Source: Tetrahymena thermophila SB210 (lineage: Eukaryota > Ciliophora > Oligohymenophorea > Hymenostomatida > Tetrahymenidae). From it: 64,000 bases of DNA. The stretch spans positions 62,001 to 126,000 of the forward strand of contig NW_002475959.1 of NCBI RefSeq assembly GCF_000189635.1, written 5' to 3'. Both the position numbers and the translations under genes were made by a program. The notes under the pieces are model-generated. The model saw only the letters and a list, made by a program, of their open reading frames with translations. It was not told the DNA's origin and searched no databases. This document shows, piece by piece, positions 11,881 to 25,460 of the stretch (the stretch's first letter is position 1; each line of letters starts with the position of its first letter).

Positions 11881-12836
11881 TTGCCTGTGTTAAAGCATAT
11901 AATCTTTTATAATTAATTTTAAAAACTTTTAATTTCACAAAAAACTAATTAATTTTTAGTTCAATACATGAGTTTAGTTACAAAATCTGATAAAAATTTA
12001 TGATTTTAATTTTGATTTATTTGTTTTTATGGTTATCAATAAAAGAATTGAATAAATTTGTTTTTTTTGTTAAATAAATATCTGTATAAAAGAAATATTT
12101 TAATATCTTAATAAACTATTTTAACTTTTTTAGTTATTATAAAATTAATTTTAAAAATTAGTTAAATAAACTACAATAAAAAATGTAAGTTAATTTTATT
12201 TTATAAACTCATGCAAATTAATTTTCTAAAAACCTATTTGTAAATTTGAGAAATTAATAACATAATGTTTTATAAGTTAAATAATTAAAAAATAAGTTTA
12301 TTAAATAATAATTTAATTACCTTAACTCCCTAAATATATAAGTCTCGGTGTCGCAAAAAACCTTTTATTTTCCATTATTTTTCATTTTTAAAAAATCTCT
12401 TATGCGGTTTTGCCTTTAGCTAAAAAAATGAGAAATAAATTTTTGCAGTATATAATTCTGATGTGATAAAATAAAATTTAAATGAAAAAACTAAAATCTA
12501 AATTACTTACTAATCCAAATTTTAAGCTAAAGAGTTTATCATTTATAGTTAAAGAAATTATAAACAAATTTAAATAATTATTTAAAATCCTACAAAATAA
12601 TTGAAAAATAAAATCAAATAAATTATATTAATAATTTCTTCATTTTTCACTTACTTTGTGGGATTGTTTTTAGTTAAATATTTTTTTACTTTTTAAATTA
12701 ATAAATTAAACAAAATAATATAGAATTTTGATCATAATATTAAAATATTTATATAAATAGAATAAATGCTCAATTAAAGTATAAAATTATGAGTACATTT
12801 TCATAAAAATATAAACTAGCATTATATATTTTAATT
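11881..12836. other. AT-rich spacer
   Basis: No coding composition or RNA gene seen. It includes the downstream region of the lectin gene. Confidence 0.45.
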
Positions 12837-13538
12837 TCAAGAAAATACAATGTAAAGGGAATCCAAAAATTATCTTGTTGATCCTCCAAAATTGTTTATT
12901 GTAACAAAACCTCTCTCTTTTAAGATATTTTTAAAAGGTTATCCTCCTTATCCTCCAACTTCTAATTTTCTTTAACTTGTTTTAATTTCTAATCTATCAA
13001 TAGAATCACCTGAGCGCCCAGAGATGCTCTCGATGTGTTCACCAAATTAAAGCTCAATGGTAGATGCATTAACATACCCTTGATAAGTACCTCTACTACA
13101 AACAGTAACAGTATCGAAACCAACTTTATAAGTGCATTATATACCTACAATCATACTATCAGTATGATAAATAGTAATGCTTTTAAGTTCACAACGACTA
13201 ACGTCATAGAATTTTTTATCTATATTAGATTACTCATAGTGATCAAAAAAATTAGAGTAAAAATGAGAATCCCTACCTACCATTTCACTATACTTTGATC
13301 TCATAGATAGTTTAGTTTTATTATAGAAAGAATTTTGAGAATGGGTATTGTTAAATTCAGGCTAGAACTAAGGAGGAGGTGGATATTAACCTTGGTTGCA
13401 CATACAAGATTATTAGCATTTGTTGCATTTATGGCATAGGTGCTATTATTGAGCAATGTTTTAATTTTACTAAGATCTTACAAACTCTTCATTTTTTTCA
13501 TTTATTTTATGAAAAAAGTTACCAATAGCTTTAAACAT
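12837..13538 (-). CDS. Jacalin-like lectin domain protein with Cys-rich N-terminus
   Basis: 233 residues, ATG 13538 to TGA 12837. Residues about 28-44 hold a Cys cluster (CHKCNKCQQSCMC), followed by a Pro/Gln linker (QYPPPPQFQPEF). From about residue 90 the sequence has beta-sandwich character, and its end carries the jacalin signature GEHIESISGRSGDSIDRLEI, followed by GGQGGQPF. Jacalin-like domains bind carbohydrates, often mannose-type glycans. No signal peptide is evident, so it may be cytosolic or exported by another route. The Cys cluster could bind metal or lipid-anchor the protein. A domain assignment to the lectin family is strong; function is not. Confidence 0.8.
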
Positions 13539-15299
13539 TTCTTTTAAGTTTAAATATTTGATTTTATATTTTATTTTCTTATAAATTATAAAATATTTAA
13601 AGATTATTTAGTTGTATTTAAATATAAATTTTGTACTGCTTTCGATTATGGATGTATGGTTTCATTTCTAATTAGGTAGGCACTGATCAGTTAATCTTAT
13701 TAGAAAAATTTGAATTACTTAATTTAATAAGCATAAGTCTTCTTTAATAATCTTGATTTTATCTAATTTAATAAGGAAATAACCCTTTATTAAAATAAGT
13801 AACAAGCAAATTTAAATAAAAATAATAAAAATCAAATATCGAAGTAGATATATTAAAAATCTTTAAAAATATATTAATTGATTGAATGAATAATTAAAAT
13901 GTAAAGAATTTTATTTATTTACTTTAGCTAGCATATTTCATCCACCTTTATTTAATATTCATAATAATGATTTTTATTGGATTTTTTTAAAAAGTGTTAT
14001 TATTTAAAGTCTATAGTAATTGACTAGATTAATTTGGGGAAACTTATATAATTTAGAAGAAAAAAATAAAATATTTTTCAAAATAAATTTTATATTTTGT
14101 AAATAAAATATATTTTATAATAAGACATTAATGGTCTTCAATTTTCTATTTTCAGCATTAAAAATTTTATTTATTTTTGCTAATTGCTGATTTTTTTTTT
14201 TGAAATTGGTATTATCAAGCTTGATTTTAACAAGAATGAATAATCAATTTGCAGACTACTAAATTTTTGATGAATAAAAATCATGATGAATTAAAATTCT
14301 TTTATAAAATGTTAATGATGAATTAAAATTCTTTAATAAAATTTTAATGTTGATTTTTTTAAAGGAAATATCCCTTAATTAAAATAAGTAACAAGCAAAT
14401 TTAAATAAAAATAATAAAAATAAAATATCGAAGTAGATAGATATATTAAAAATCTTTAAAAATATTTTATTTGAATGAAAAATTAAAATCTAAAGAACTT
14501 TATTTTTATTTTAACAAGCAGATTTCATCCATCAAAATAAATTTTATATTTTGTAAATAAAATATCATTTATAATAAGACATTGATGTTCTTAAATTTTC
14601 TATTTTCATCATTAAAATTTTTATTTATTATTGCTAATTGCTGATTTTTTTTTTGTAATTGGTATTATGACAGGAATGAATAACCAATATGCAAATTACT
14701 AAATTTTGAGAATAAAAATCATCATGGAATTAATATATAATTGTTTTGCAAATAGCTCAGTCAAATCTAAAAAACTATTAAAAAGTTAAATTTTTTATCT
14801 TAATAAAATATCGATTCTATATAAAATAAAATGTTATGGAATTAAAAATATTTAATTCACAAAATATTGGCTAAATTTTTTTAACTATATTACTCTTATT
14901 ATTATATAATTGAAACATCCCTTTATTTAATTGAAGCTTAAAATTGTGTTAAGAAAATTCTTAATTTTTGTCAAAAATTATGTAAAATAATATTATAAAA
15001 TAAGATGCTAATTCTATTTTATGTTTCAGGAAATTCTTTTTATATTTATATAAATCTATTTATTTCAAACAAAATTATGGAAATTAAAATTATTTTCCTG
15101 ACTATTAAAAGTCCTTTATCAATCACTACAAACTCAAAAATAATAGCTAAATATTTTGAAAATTTTCTAAATTTTAGTGTTAATTTATGAGTTTTACTGT
15201 ATAGGTATGTATGTACTTAATACAGATATAAACCACTTACGCAAATTAATATATTATTAATTAATTTATTTATTTGTTTATTTATTTTATATATTTTGT
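13539..15299. other. AT-rich region with a duplicated segment
   Basis: Apart from the direct repeat listed separately I see no gene. An open stretch at 15005-15190 has no coding composition. Confidence 0.45.
13773..14710. repeat. Dispersed direct repeat, two copies ~589 bp apart
   Basis: The first copy (about 13773-14265) and second (about 14362-14710) share AAGGAAATA, AAAATAAGTAACAAGCAAAT, ATCGAAGTAGATA and, near the ends, GCTAATTGCTGATTTTTTTTT. The first copy has about 100-140 bp in its middle that the second lacks. Confidence 0.75.
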
Positions 15300-17480
15300 T
15301 ATATATTCATCTTCTGTTAGAGTCATTTTCGTTTGTCATGATTTGAAATTTTTCATGTATTTAATAGTCTCTTCATAAAATTTTAGAAAATTTGTTTGAA
15401 ATAACATTTTGTCATCATGGTTTTAGGATCTGGACTGATGAATGTAATTGACCTATTATTCGAATAAAAATCATTAAATTTTATCTATATAGTAAAAGAA
15501 TTCATGATAATCATCAATAAGTCTATTAGTAATAGTTGAAAAAGTCCAATGAGATCCTTCATCTTGATTTCACCTATAGGAAGCATTTCTTTAATGCTAT
15601 TTTATCTGATAAAATTAAATGATTGATTCATAAGGTGTGGATTGCTTTTATAAAAATTAACATGTTTTTTATGCTTGTATTAATTGAGCATATGGCTAAA
15701 AAATTAATTTTAAGCATAAAAAGTACCAACAATCAATATGTTATCTATTGTTATCTCTATTTATATTTTTTAATTTGAATCTATGATTTGATTTGATACT
15801 AAAAGACTGACATTGCGTAATTTAATGCTTTAACTAATTTTTAAAAATCAGTTAGCTTTGTAGGAAATTCTATGTTACAAACTCTTTTTTGTTTGTTGAT
15901 CTATTGCTTTTTTAAAGGAGATGATATTGAGATTACCATCTTTGATTTAATAACTATGATTTTAAGTTCTATCTGGATTTTTAAATTTTAATCCTTTTTC
16001 AAAATATAAAAATAATAAGTATTAGATAGAATAGATCACAATCATAAAATTATCCCAGAAAAAAATTACATCGATCTTCTTGCTGGCAAATACGAAACTG
16101 AAGAATCAATCAACTATCACAGCATGAATATCAAAAATTTAGCAAGCTTATGTAAAATAAAAAACTCATGTAAAGTAGTAATACCCTGCAAAAACTGTCT
16201 GAATTATTTTTATTATGAATAAATTGATTAATCAAATTCATGATTGTTACTAAAAAGAATAAGCATCAAATGATGTTTGTATGCATGTACTTAAAACAAA
16301 TAATTTCCATTTTTGCAAAAAAGATGTTAAATATTAATATATATTTCCATCATTATTATAAATTGTTTAATCCATTCAAAATAATTCTAATTTTTAATTA
16401 TTCATTTGAATCTCTTAATATTCTTTTTATATTCGTGATAGTCTCTCTCCATTAGACATAAAAGAGGTTCTTTGCTAATATTATTAATTCATATAAAGAT
16501 ATGATATGTTTAGAATAATTTATCTATCAAATAATTAATTTCCCAAAAAAGAAACATTGTCTAATTTAAAAATTATAAAAATAGATAACTAAACCCTATC
16601 TTGATATTCATTTATTTTGAATCAACTTTTGAACCCCAAAAAATTGAATAATTAACTGAATAATAAACTTATGATAATATCACTAATGAAACTAAAGCTT
16701 AAACTAAAGATTAGCAAAAATAAAATAGAACCTTTCTACATCAGTCTATAATGGTTATAATATTTTTGAGTAGTATGAATGCAATCTATTTACAAACCAT
16801 CGATTAAGTAAATAGAGTAAAAGAAATTTACAATAGCATCAATATTCTTTTTAACATGACTGATGATTCAAGAGATAAAAAGATGATACTCAATTCTGTT
16901 ATTTATGTGAATAACTATTCACTGAAAAAGATTATCTAGCCATTGACCATAATCACTCAGAGGAATTGCAAAAAATTCTTTTAATCCTCATTACCATCTT
17001 CAAAAATAAAAAATCCCTTTTTGTCTTACTCAATCTTAGAGGTTATGATTATCATCTTATCATCATAGAGATTTCAAAATACTTGACAGATAAAGTATCA
17101 CAACAATCAATACCATTTCTAATAACAAACAAAAACCCATATCTTTCTTTTTCAATAACATAAAATTCATTGATAGATTTTAATTCATGCCTTCTTCTCT
17201 TTAACAATTAAGTATAATTTTTCAACTGATTAAAAATTTTACACAATTAATTATCTACAAAAATTTTCTGTAACATACTTTTTTATATTGCAAAAACAAA
17301 AATCAATAAATCAAGAATGAGAGATTTCTATGATGACCTCAATTCAATGACATACTTGTCAACAGAGATGAATATTACTTACTAATCCAAAGCTCTTTTT
17401 TATATAGATTTTCTGATTTCAAGATTAATTAAATATTATTTTTTATTCAAAGATAAAAAATTTATTAAAAATTTCAAAGT
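15300..17480 (+). mobile_element. Polinton/Maverick (Tlr-like) fossil, DNA polymerase B region
   Basis: A worn virus-like element. The best part (about 16900-17400, plus strand) shows several hallmarks of protein-primed family-B polymerases of Polintons: a Cys-pair/Asp-His-Asn-His patch, then NLRGYDYHLI (family: HNLxxYDSH), then a KFIDxFxFMPSSL-like patch, then a region resembling the family's FYxSLxDExIS segment. The flanking sequence from about 15300 has scattered protein-like stretches that probably belong to the same element. It is broken, with several interruptions, and only the polymerase region is recognisable; I found no capsid, integrase or terminal repeats. Tetrahymena Tlr elements are of this class and germline-limited. 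Age: old enough to be broken but still readable. Confidence 0.7.
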
Positions 17481-18161
17481 AAAATGAAAAAAAATAATTT
17501 TTTATTTTTGATATAGTATATTCAAGTAAATAGATTTCTTATTCTCAAATTTTACTTACAAATAACAATAACAAATAATTTTTATTATTTTAGAAGTAAA
17601 AGATCAAATAGCAAGTAGCTATTTATAACTTTTAATTAAAACTCAAGTCTTGATAATAAAAACTAAATAAGAAATCAACCGAGTTTATTAAATGAATTTA
17701 TTAATTTAGCAAAAAGAATTAGCCATTCAAAATTTAATTTTAGGTTTAAAATAATGACCTGAAAATAGATAGATCTGAATCAAATTTTCATTATAAACTA
17801 TAATAAGCAAGAATATTACAAGAAAAGAAAAATTAATTTCATAAAAAGTATAAAAATGCTATTAATAGAAATGGAATTAGCTTGAGATAAATTGTAATTA
17901 AGAATCAATTCTAATTAAAGTTTATAAATAAATAAATTAATAAATTTATTTTTATTTTTGTTTGTTACGAAATACTTTAAGAAAATTTACTTTTTAAAGA
18001 TAAAATTTACTTTAAAATTTATTAAAGTAATAGAATTAAACTACCATTATAGAAAAATAATTTTAAATAATTAAAAATAGCTATTTATTTTATTGTTTGA
18101 AGTGTGCTTAATATTACATAGAATTTAGTTACAGTTCTTTAATTTTAAACTTGTAGTTGGT
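17481..18161. other. AT-rich spacer
   Basis: No gene, RNA or repeat recognised. It probably includes the 3' UTR of the minus-strand gene that follows. Confidence 0.4.
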
Positions 18162-19682
18162 TCAAGAATTAGATATCTTATTTTAATTTGATTGTTATTT
18201 AGGTGGTGATTTACTTCGAGACAAGTTAGAAACATTAAAATTCTTCCAAATTACTCTTCTTTCTTGATTCACTTGCAAATCATAAATTATTTATTATTTT
18301 CTTTTTTAGCTTTCTGCTTTATTTTTATCAAATTCTTTCATATAGGTTTTAAACTCTATTTGTTCTCTACTAGGAGGTCTAGCAACCTCTCTTTATTTTT
18401 CTATTTTTTCTTCTAATTTAATCTTTATATTTTCATTTAATTTTTATATCTTTTATTAGTTTTAGATGTGCATTCCTTTGATTTTCTAAATATGTTTAGC
18501 ACTCATTATTAATTTATTGACAAATGCTGTGTTAACAATGTCAGGTTTTTCCAAGCAGTATTATTCTTTTTCTTATTTTTTAAGCTCTACTTGATGCTAT
18601 TTTAGGTTTTTTGAGAAAATTAAAAATCTTGGTTGAAGAGGATCATTTAATTTAGTCTTAAATTGTTAATTTTCATGATTGGGTTAAAGTTAGTTTTAAC
18701 TATTTTTGTTTTATTCTTCTTAAGCATCTTCTTAATCCATTTCTATAACAGCATTTGACTGATTTATTTATGTTATCATTATCTCATTTCCTATGCTATT
18801 ATTTATATTGTCTTAATTTTTTTTTTAATTAAAGGTAAAGGAAGGTAGAATTTTTGCATTTTGATAAGATTTATTTTATAATTGATTTAGTGAATTGCTA
18901 CTATCATTTGTTTGATAATTTTAAGCTATTAGAGCATGATCTTGGGACTACTCGTTAAAGTGACTTGTAATCATTCTAATAAGATTTTTTGAGTTGTAGT
19001 GTTTTGTAGTAAATTCACTCTATTTATCTTCGTTTTTTTAGCATGGAACTATCACCGCATATTTATGAAAATTTTTACTATTTTAAGGCGATTCTTGAAT
19101 AGCATTTTGCTTTGTTAGCCAAGCATATTGTCTTGGAGTTATTTTATCTAGTAAGCTCTGTTTTTATTTCATTTATGAGAATTAATTTATTAGTTTTCTT
19201 CCATTTTCTTTAACCATTTTATCTATATAATTTGGTGTTGAGCAATTTTTGGGTGATTGAGATGTAGGAAAATTAAAACTTGTATTATTTTTTTGGTTTT
19301 CAGGTTCATAAGATGATGCTCTAGGTCTTAAGAAATTGCATATCTCTTAAATCTCTACTTTTTTTGGAATTTATTCTGAATATGGTAAAGGAAACTATTT
19401 AATTAATTTGTTTCTTTGCTACTGTTTGATTTCATCAATAGAAGAATTATGTTATTGATTGTTATCTTTCGATTGAAATACAACTTTCTTTACTTTTTGA
19501 CACCCAAAGCTGCTTTCTTCGATGCATTTCTTTGAAGGAGAAAGAGATTCGCATAGTGCAAGAGCAGATTAGCTATTTGCTTTTAATAGACTTACAGTAG
19601 AAGTAGAAACTGATTGGTAAACCTAATTTTCTTTAATCAATTAATCACAAAATTTTAATCCTTCCTTAGTCTTTTTTATCAT
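18162..19682 (-). CDS. Coiled-coil protein of unknown function
   Basis: 506 residues, ATG 19682 to TGA 18162, one exon in ciliate code. The N-terminal half is Ser/Gln/Asn-rich and looks disordered, with short conserved-looking patches (LLDKITPRQYAWLTKQ; NFHKYAVIVPC). From about residue 355 onward the sequence is highly charged and probably helical: VELKKQEKEQYCLEKPD, then LNENIKIKLEEKIEKQREV, then REQIEFKTYMKEFDKNKAES. It ends in a basic Ser/Pro tail (SRSKSPPKQQ). I recognise no named domain. The composition suits a cytoskeletal or ciliary coiled-coil protein, but that is a guess. Confidence 0.75.
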
Positions 19683-21750
19683 AATTGTTCAAAAAGAATA
19701 TAGAAAGAGAATACCAATAAATTATTAAGAAAATTTGAATTAGGTTTTTTTTATAAAATAAATTCAACGAAAAAGGAGGATTGAATTACACATTTTCTAA
19801 TATAATTATACTTACAATATTTTTAATAACTTTGCTTGTTTTATATTTTGTGATAAAATCTATTTTTCAAGCTTAAATTTCAATGGATGAGAAGCTATGA
19901 TTAATTTTGTTAATGTTAATAGTTAATAAAAAAATAAAGTCTATTAAATTAATAATAAATAAAATCAAATTATTGCTTACAAGTGCAAAAAAGGTTATTA
20001 AAAGTTTAGCATATTAATTAACAAAAATATTTACTTTTATTAGAAACATAATTTTTTTGGCTAAATTAAACATTCTTTATTATCAAAAAAAACCAAGTAA
20101 CTTTGAAATTAATTAAAGGTAAAAGATTATTTAACCATTAAACATAATATCTATCCTTAATAATTTATAAAGGACCAAACAAAATTTTCCATTCATTAAA
20201 ACGTACAAAATATCAATTTAAAAAGCTTACATTTTATCTTCTCATGAAATACATAATTGAAGATTTATTTTTAGACATTTTAAAAATTGTAATTAACTTT
20301 TAAAAAAATGTTTGTTTATAAAAATTCAGAGACTATTTAAAAAATGAAAAAAACCATTAAAAAATTTATAAATTCATAAAAGGTTAATCTATTTACAAAT
20401 AAATTGTAGATTCTTTGTAATTTTTTATATCAAAAAATTAATTGCTTTATTAAAAAAACTTCGTTATTTAATCTATAAAAATGTGAGTAAATATCAAAAA
20501 TTAAATAAATTTATATCAAATATTAAAATATCCTTGTTATTATATCAAAGCCAGTCAATATTTAATTTTTTTGATTGATTTAGATTTCAAAAATTTCTAA
20601 TGAATATTTTAGTAATGGAAATATTAATTTTGAGATTTTTACAAGAGATGCCTTTCGAGCACTGAAATACCAATTTACATTTTTAATTATTTTTGAGGAA
20701 AAAGGCTTAGTTTGAAAGGAATTTAAAAATGTAAAGAGACTTTACTTTATTATATATTCGTATGGAGAAAATAAAATTTTTAAAAATATCAGAAATTTAG
20801 TAGTGGGCAGAGCATTGGCTATTAATATTTATTTAATTTAAAAATCCAACATAAAGAAAGCAAATTAGATTGAATGTGCCCCCACTTGTCAATAAATTTA
20901 TTTGCCTTTTAGCTTGCGGGTTGAGAAAATATTAATATTAAAAACAAGATTTTTAGTTTACTTTTTGAAATTTTAGTAAATTCAACTTTTTTATGTAAGA
21001 TAAAAATGTATTTGTTAGGTGGATATTTTTTAAAAATGCTTGTTTGATAAAAGAATAATACTTGGGTAAAATTAATTCAAAAACTAGACTTTATTCAGTA
21101 GTTTTATACTAAAAAATAAAGCTTTGCAACGAAATCTAAATTGTGACTAATTGAATTAAAATTTAACTCTTCACTTAGATATCCCTGAAATCAAAAAAAT
21201 TCTGGCTTAAAAAGAACTGAGGCTATATTATATAGACCTTCTAATTAGATTTAGTTTATTTGAAGAAGCATTTATTTTTTCTCAATCTAAATTAAATTTG
21301 ATTAATGTAATCTCATTGAAAGATATATTTCCCTTTAAGTATACGCTTAAAATAGAAACTCAAATTACTTGATGTATCTGAATGCTGCTCAGTTTTTATG
21401 AGTAAACCAATTTAAAAATCTTAAGCAAAGGAAATTTATTATTTATAATTAATATTTGAGTAAAAATATCTATAAATTAATATATCATAGAAGAATCTTT
21501 ACACCTATCTATTTCCAAATAGATAATTAAAAATTAATATCATCCTCACTTATTCATTCATTCATAGGCTCACTTAATCATTCATTCATTCACTCTTAAG
21601 TTCCATAGTGATATTTAATTTAGAAGATATTCTTCTCTTAACCAGTTTCTAATCATTAATAAAAAAAATTTATAATAAAAACAAATTTTAAATTATCACT
21701 TTTCAAGAATATCAAATATTCATTCTATAACTAAAAACTAAGTAACTTAA
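19683..21750. other. Long AT-rich intergenic region
   Basis: Divergent spacer between the genes at 18162-19682 and 21751-23874. The part 20520-21420 is somewhat less AT-rich, and its minus strand is almost free of TGA, but the implied protein is of the Phe/Ile/Leu/Asn/Lys type expected by chance, so I do not call a gene. ATTC repeats lie near 21546-21592. GTGGGCAGAG (20815) and GTGCCCCCACTTG (20876) are the only GC-rich patches. Confidence 0.4.
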
Positions 21751-23874
21751 ATGAGCTTGTGTGCTTTTTCTCAACAATTCCGAAGCGACAGAATGAAAAA
21801 ATCACTTCATTTCTCCTCTAGTAAAACTTAAACATAAGATGATGAATTAAATAAAAGTCAATACTAAAATGAATACATAAATAAATTTATTCAATATATA
21901 TCTAAATCCCCACTAAAATAATAAAAGAAACATGAGGATTCTCAACCTTCTGTGATATTATTAAAGAATATCAACCTTAAACAAAAGAATTTAGCTGAAG
22001 AATAATAATCATAAAATTTACAAGACCAATCTCAAAAAAAATAAAAAGAAAGCAGCATCATTCAAGACTATATTGAAATGAAAAAGAGACAATAAATTCT
22101 TCAAATTTATATGAATGAATAAACAATTATGGACTCTGTTTAATAAAAAATAATTAATCCAACTTCCAAGTAAAAAAATTATGAAGAAACTCAAAAATCT
22201 TTTAGTGATTGCAAATAAAATTCAAAAAATCAGAATATTTTTTAAAAAACACACAACAACAGCAGTTAGAATATTCAACTTGATAATGTTGATTTTTACT
22301 CCAGTTGTCGCCCAGTTTTAACAGAGTAAAGTAGCGAGAGTTTTCGTTATGGTAATTAACCTAATAAATGTCTCAGAAGTATTTAAAAATATTTGCATTA
22401 GAGTTAATAATAGGTTATACCTCAAGATATTGAATTAGAAATCCAAAAATTAAATTAGAAGAGGAACAATTAAGAAAACAGTAAAAATAAATTAGTAGAT
22501 ACTTCTATTTTATTTAATAATTAAGCTTTGAATCATTTAATATAGCCTAAATCTGCAGTGTAAAGTAATACCAAAGAAGTTAAACATTTCAATTAATTGC
22601 TCACAACATCTACTGCAGCTGCACCCAAGTTTACCTTCCTTGAAAAGTAGTCTACTAACCCTAATTTATTTAAGCAGAAAGATAATTCATAGAGAAATCT
22701 CTTCGACATTCGTTAAACTTAAGTGTTAAAGGACAAATAAATAATCAATGATTTACAAATTAGCTCCTCTTCTTAGCTGAACCCTACTGAAATGTACAGC
22801 ACCCAGATAAATTAATCTTTCAAAACATCTTTCACAAGAAGAAACATTAGGTCCTACTCTTAGAAAACCGAAGAAATACCATGCAAAAACTAAACTATGT
22901 ATTTGCGTCCACCTTATAGAAGATACAATGCTGATTAAGAAGAAAGTCTTCATGATTCGCCTTTAAATGAAAGCAGTATTTAAAATACTAAGAACACTGT
23001 TTAATAAACTCGCAAACAAACAATAAATAAATTAGTGAAATACTTCAATACAATAGCTGATTTCAAATAGGAATCTCTTAAGCAAATTAAAATGAACAGA
23101 ATTGAATCTAGAAATTTTGTTTTTTCTTAAAATAACGATGATGTTATTCAAAGTTATGCATAAATAATAAGTAAAAAGTAACTTAACAGCTCTGAATCTG
23201 AAGAACTAAATAGCATAGATACAACTTCATTAAATCAAAACGAGTAGACTTTTAAGACTCATCGTCACAACTTAGATTATAGCACTGAACTTAGTCCTAT
23301 TATCACTGATTTTTCAATTGATAAAATAGATTTTAAATCAAATGTTTTAGAGAATATGATTGATTCCACTGAATTAATAGAATCTAATTCTACATTTACA
23401 TCTTGCACTGTTTCTCCTAAAATACGTCCAAGGTATTCTATTAAAAATATAGAAAATGAGGAAAAAGAAGAAGAAGAAATTATGAAGAAATAATAAAGAA
23501 GTTCAAAGAAGACAATAAAAACAGAAGACAGTGCAAACAAAAGAAGAAAATTACTAATCTCTTCATCCTTAGCTGCCAAGGATACTCAAAAACAAATAAA
23601 AGCAGAGCAATTAATAAATTCATAAATTTTTATAAATAAGTCTTTCTTATAATCAAAAGTACCAAAGAGAAAGCAAAAGAAGACTAATATTATAAACCAA
23701 AGCCTTGAAGTAGCAGCAGATTAAACAAAAAAAGTAGTTCTAAAGAAAAAAGATAACAAAATTAAATTAAATCCAATCGAATAAAAATAAAATAGTTATA
23801 TCATAATGCCTTCTCAACAAAATAATAATTAAAATATCAGCAGCGTCCTTCAAATTCTCAAAACAATATCATGA
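21751..23874 (+). CDS. Large Gln/Asn/Ser-rich basic protein, unknown function
   Basis: 707 residues, ATG 21751 to TGA 23872, a single exon with dozens of in-frame TAA/TAG codons and no internal TGA. It is low-complexity and strongly Gln/Asn/Ser/Lys-rich, with short motifs such as TMYLRPPYRRYN and SCTVSPKIRPRYS. An acidic Glu run (EEKEEEEIMKK) precedes basic clusters KKTIKTEDSANKRRK and VPKRKQKKTN that look like nuclear localisation signals. No folded domain is recognised. A nuclear, disordered protein is the simplest reading; a role in chromatin or transcription would be speculation. The gene is divergent from the coiled-coil gene at 18162-19682. Confidence 0.75.
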
Positions 23875-25460
23875 TATATATATATATTCGTAAGCAACTA
23901 ACAAAATACAGACATCTCTCTTAAATCCTTTTCTCAAAAAAATAAAAGAAAATAACCAACTAACTAACTAACTAACTAATTAACAAATAAATCAATAAAA
24001 ATTATATTAACAAAACATTTCTCAAAAAATTAAAAATAATATAAAAATCTCTCTAAAAAAATCAAGCAAAAAAATATCTCATTTATTAATTTAAAATATA
24101 AAAATATTTATCAAAAAGTAAATTAAAGTATTTATCAAATATTCAATGTAAATTTTTATCCATATCAAATTTTTATTCTTAGTAACAAAATAAATTCTTT
24201 CACTCATAAATACCTAGTTTTTAATTTATTTATTTACAACTTTAATACGTATTAATTATTAACATAAGTCCAGTATGATCTTTAAATTTCCTTCTTCTTC
24301 TATTCTTACATTTCAAGTTTCTAATTAAATTTATCCTTTCCTATAAATTTTAAGATTATTCATAAATAATTTTAAATCTGATAAAGACACTTTATTAATT
24401 TTATTATTTCTTTCTATACTTTTCCTTTTTATTTTTTTAAATAAGATTAGTAGGTAAGCAAAAAATAATTTTATTCTCACCATAATCAAAGATTTTAATA
24501 AAAAAGAATGAATAATGTAGTTTTTATTGACGATTAGAGAGATATAAATTTCATTTATTTTTATTTACTAAATTATTCGGATTGTTACTAATATGATAAA
24601 TAGGTGCTAATTTTGGAAATTTTAATCAGATCTTACTTCTTTTCTATTGTATTTATTAATCTAAATAGGCAAAACTCAAGCTCAAAAAATAATTAAAATT
24701 GATAAAAATCCTATTGATGCTTTTTATTCAATTTATAATTTCACTAAACAATATAAAATAATACTGATTTTAAAGTGAAAAATAAAATTTTTCTATAGTA
24801 AATATATAAAACAAATTGACAACATTTTTATTTCATATTGTGTCAATTTTAAAAATTAATATTCAAATGATTAATGGATTAAATGTAATTATTTGTAAAC
24901 TTACTTGAGAATAAAATTTTATAATGTTAATGAGATTTGAACAAGTTTTTTATTTATTGAAGTAATTCAAAATTAATCTATTTAACTATTTTAACTCTAG
25001 ACACATTAAATTAGCTTTATAAAGCTAATCTGATAAAAGCATTTAAACTCAAATTTAAAAATATGAAATACAGTTTGTATACAAAAAGTAGGCTATTGCT
25101 GATATCATCTGCAAAAGTTTAATTTTACAAAATAAGAATTAATTATCTCATTTGTTAAATTTAGAGTTATACCATATCACCTCTATTTTTTTAACTTGCA
25201 AGGTAAGAATAATATTCAAAATATTTATATTTACCATTTATACAAACTTTTATATTTATAAAATAATGCTATCAAAAAATAATAAATCACATCTAACTAT
25301 TCATTAAGTTAAATATATTATGTATTCATATAATTGATATTTTTATCAGCGTTTAAAATTGAAAAAAATCATCAAAAACAATAGACATGACATGATTCAA
25401 ATAAAATTTTTAATAAATTTTTACTAGTTTCTAGAAAAATAAATTATATTAAAAATAAAA
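23875..25460. other. Convergent AT-rich spacer
   Basis: Holds an ACTA microsatellite (about 23957-23980) just after the upstream stop and otherwise nothing recognisable. Confidence 0.45.

Noticed and set aside
20590-21400. Minus strand nearly free of TGA for about 270 codons.
   Set aside because: With TGA as the only stop and 80% A+T, frames this long arise by chance; the translation has no charged, gene-like composition.
22753-23579. Minus-strand open frames of 66 and 100 codons.
   Set aside because: Antisense shadows of the 707-residue plus-strand gene.
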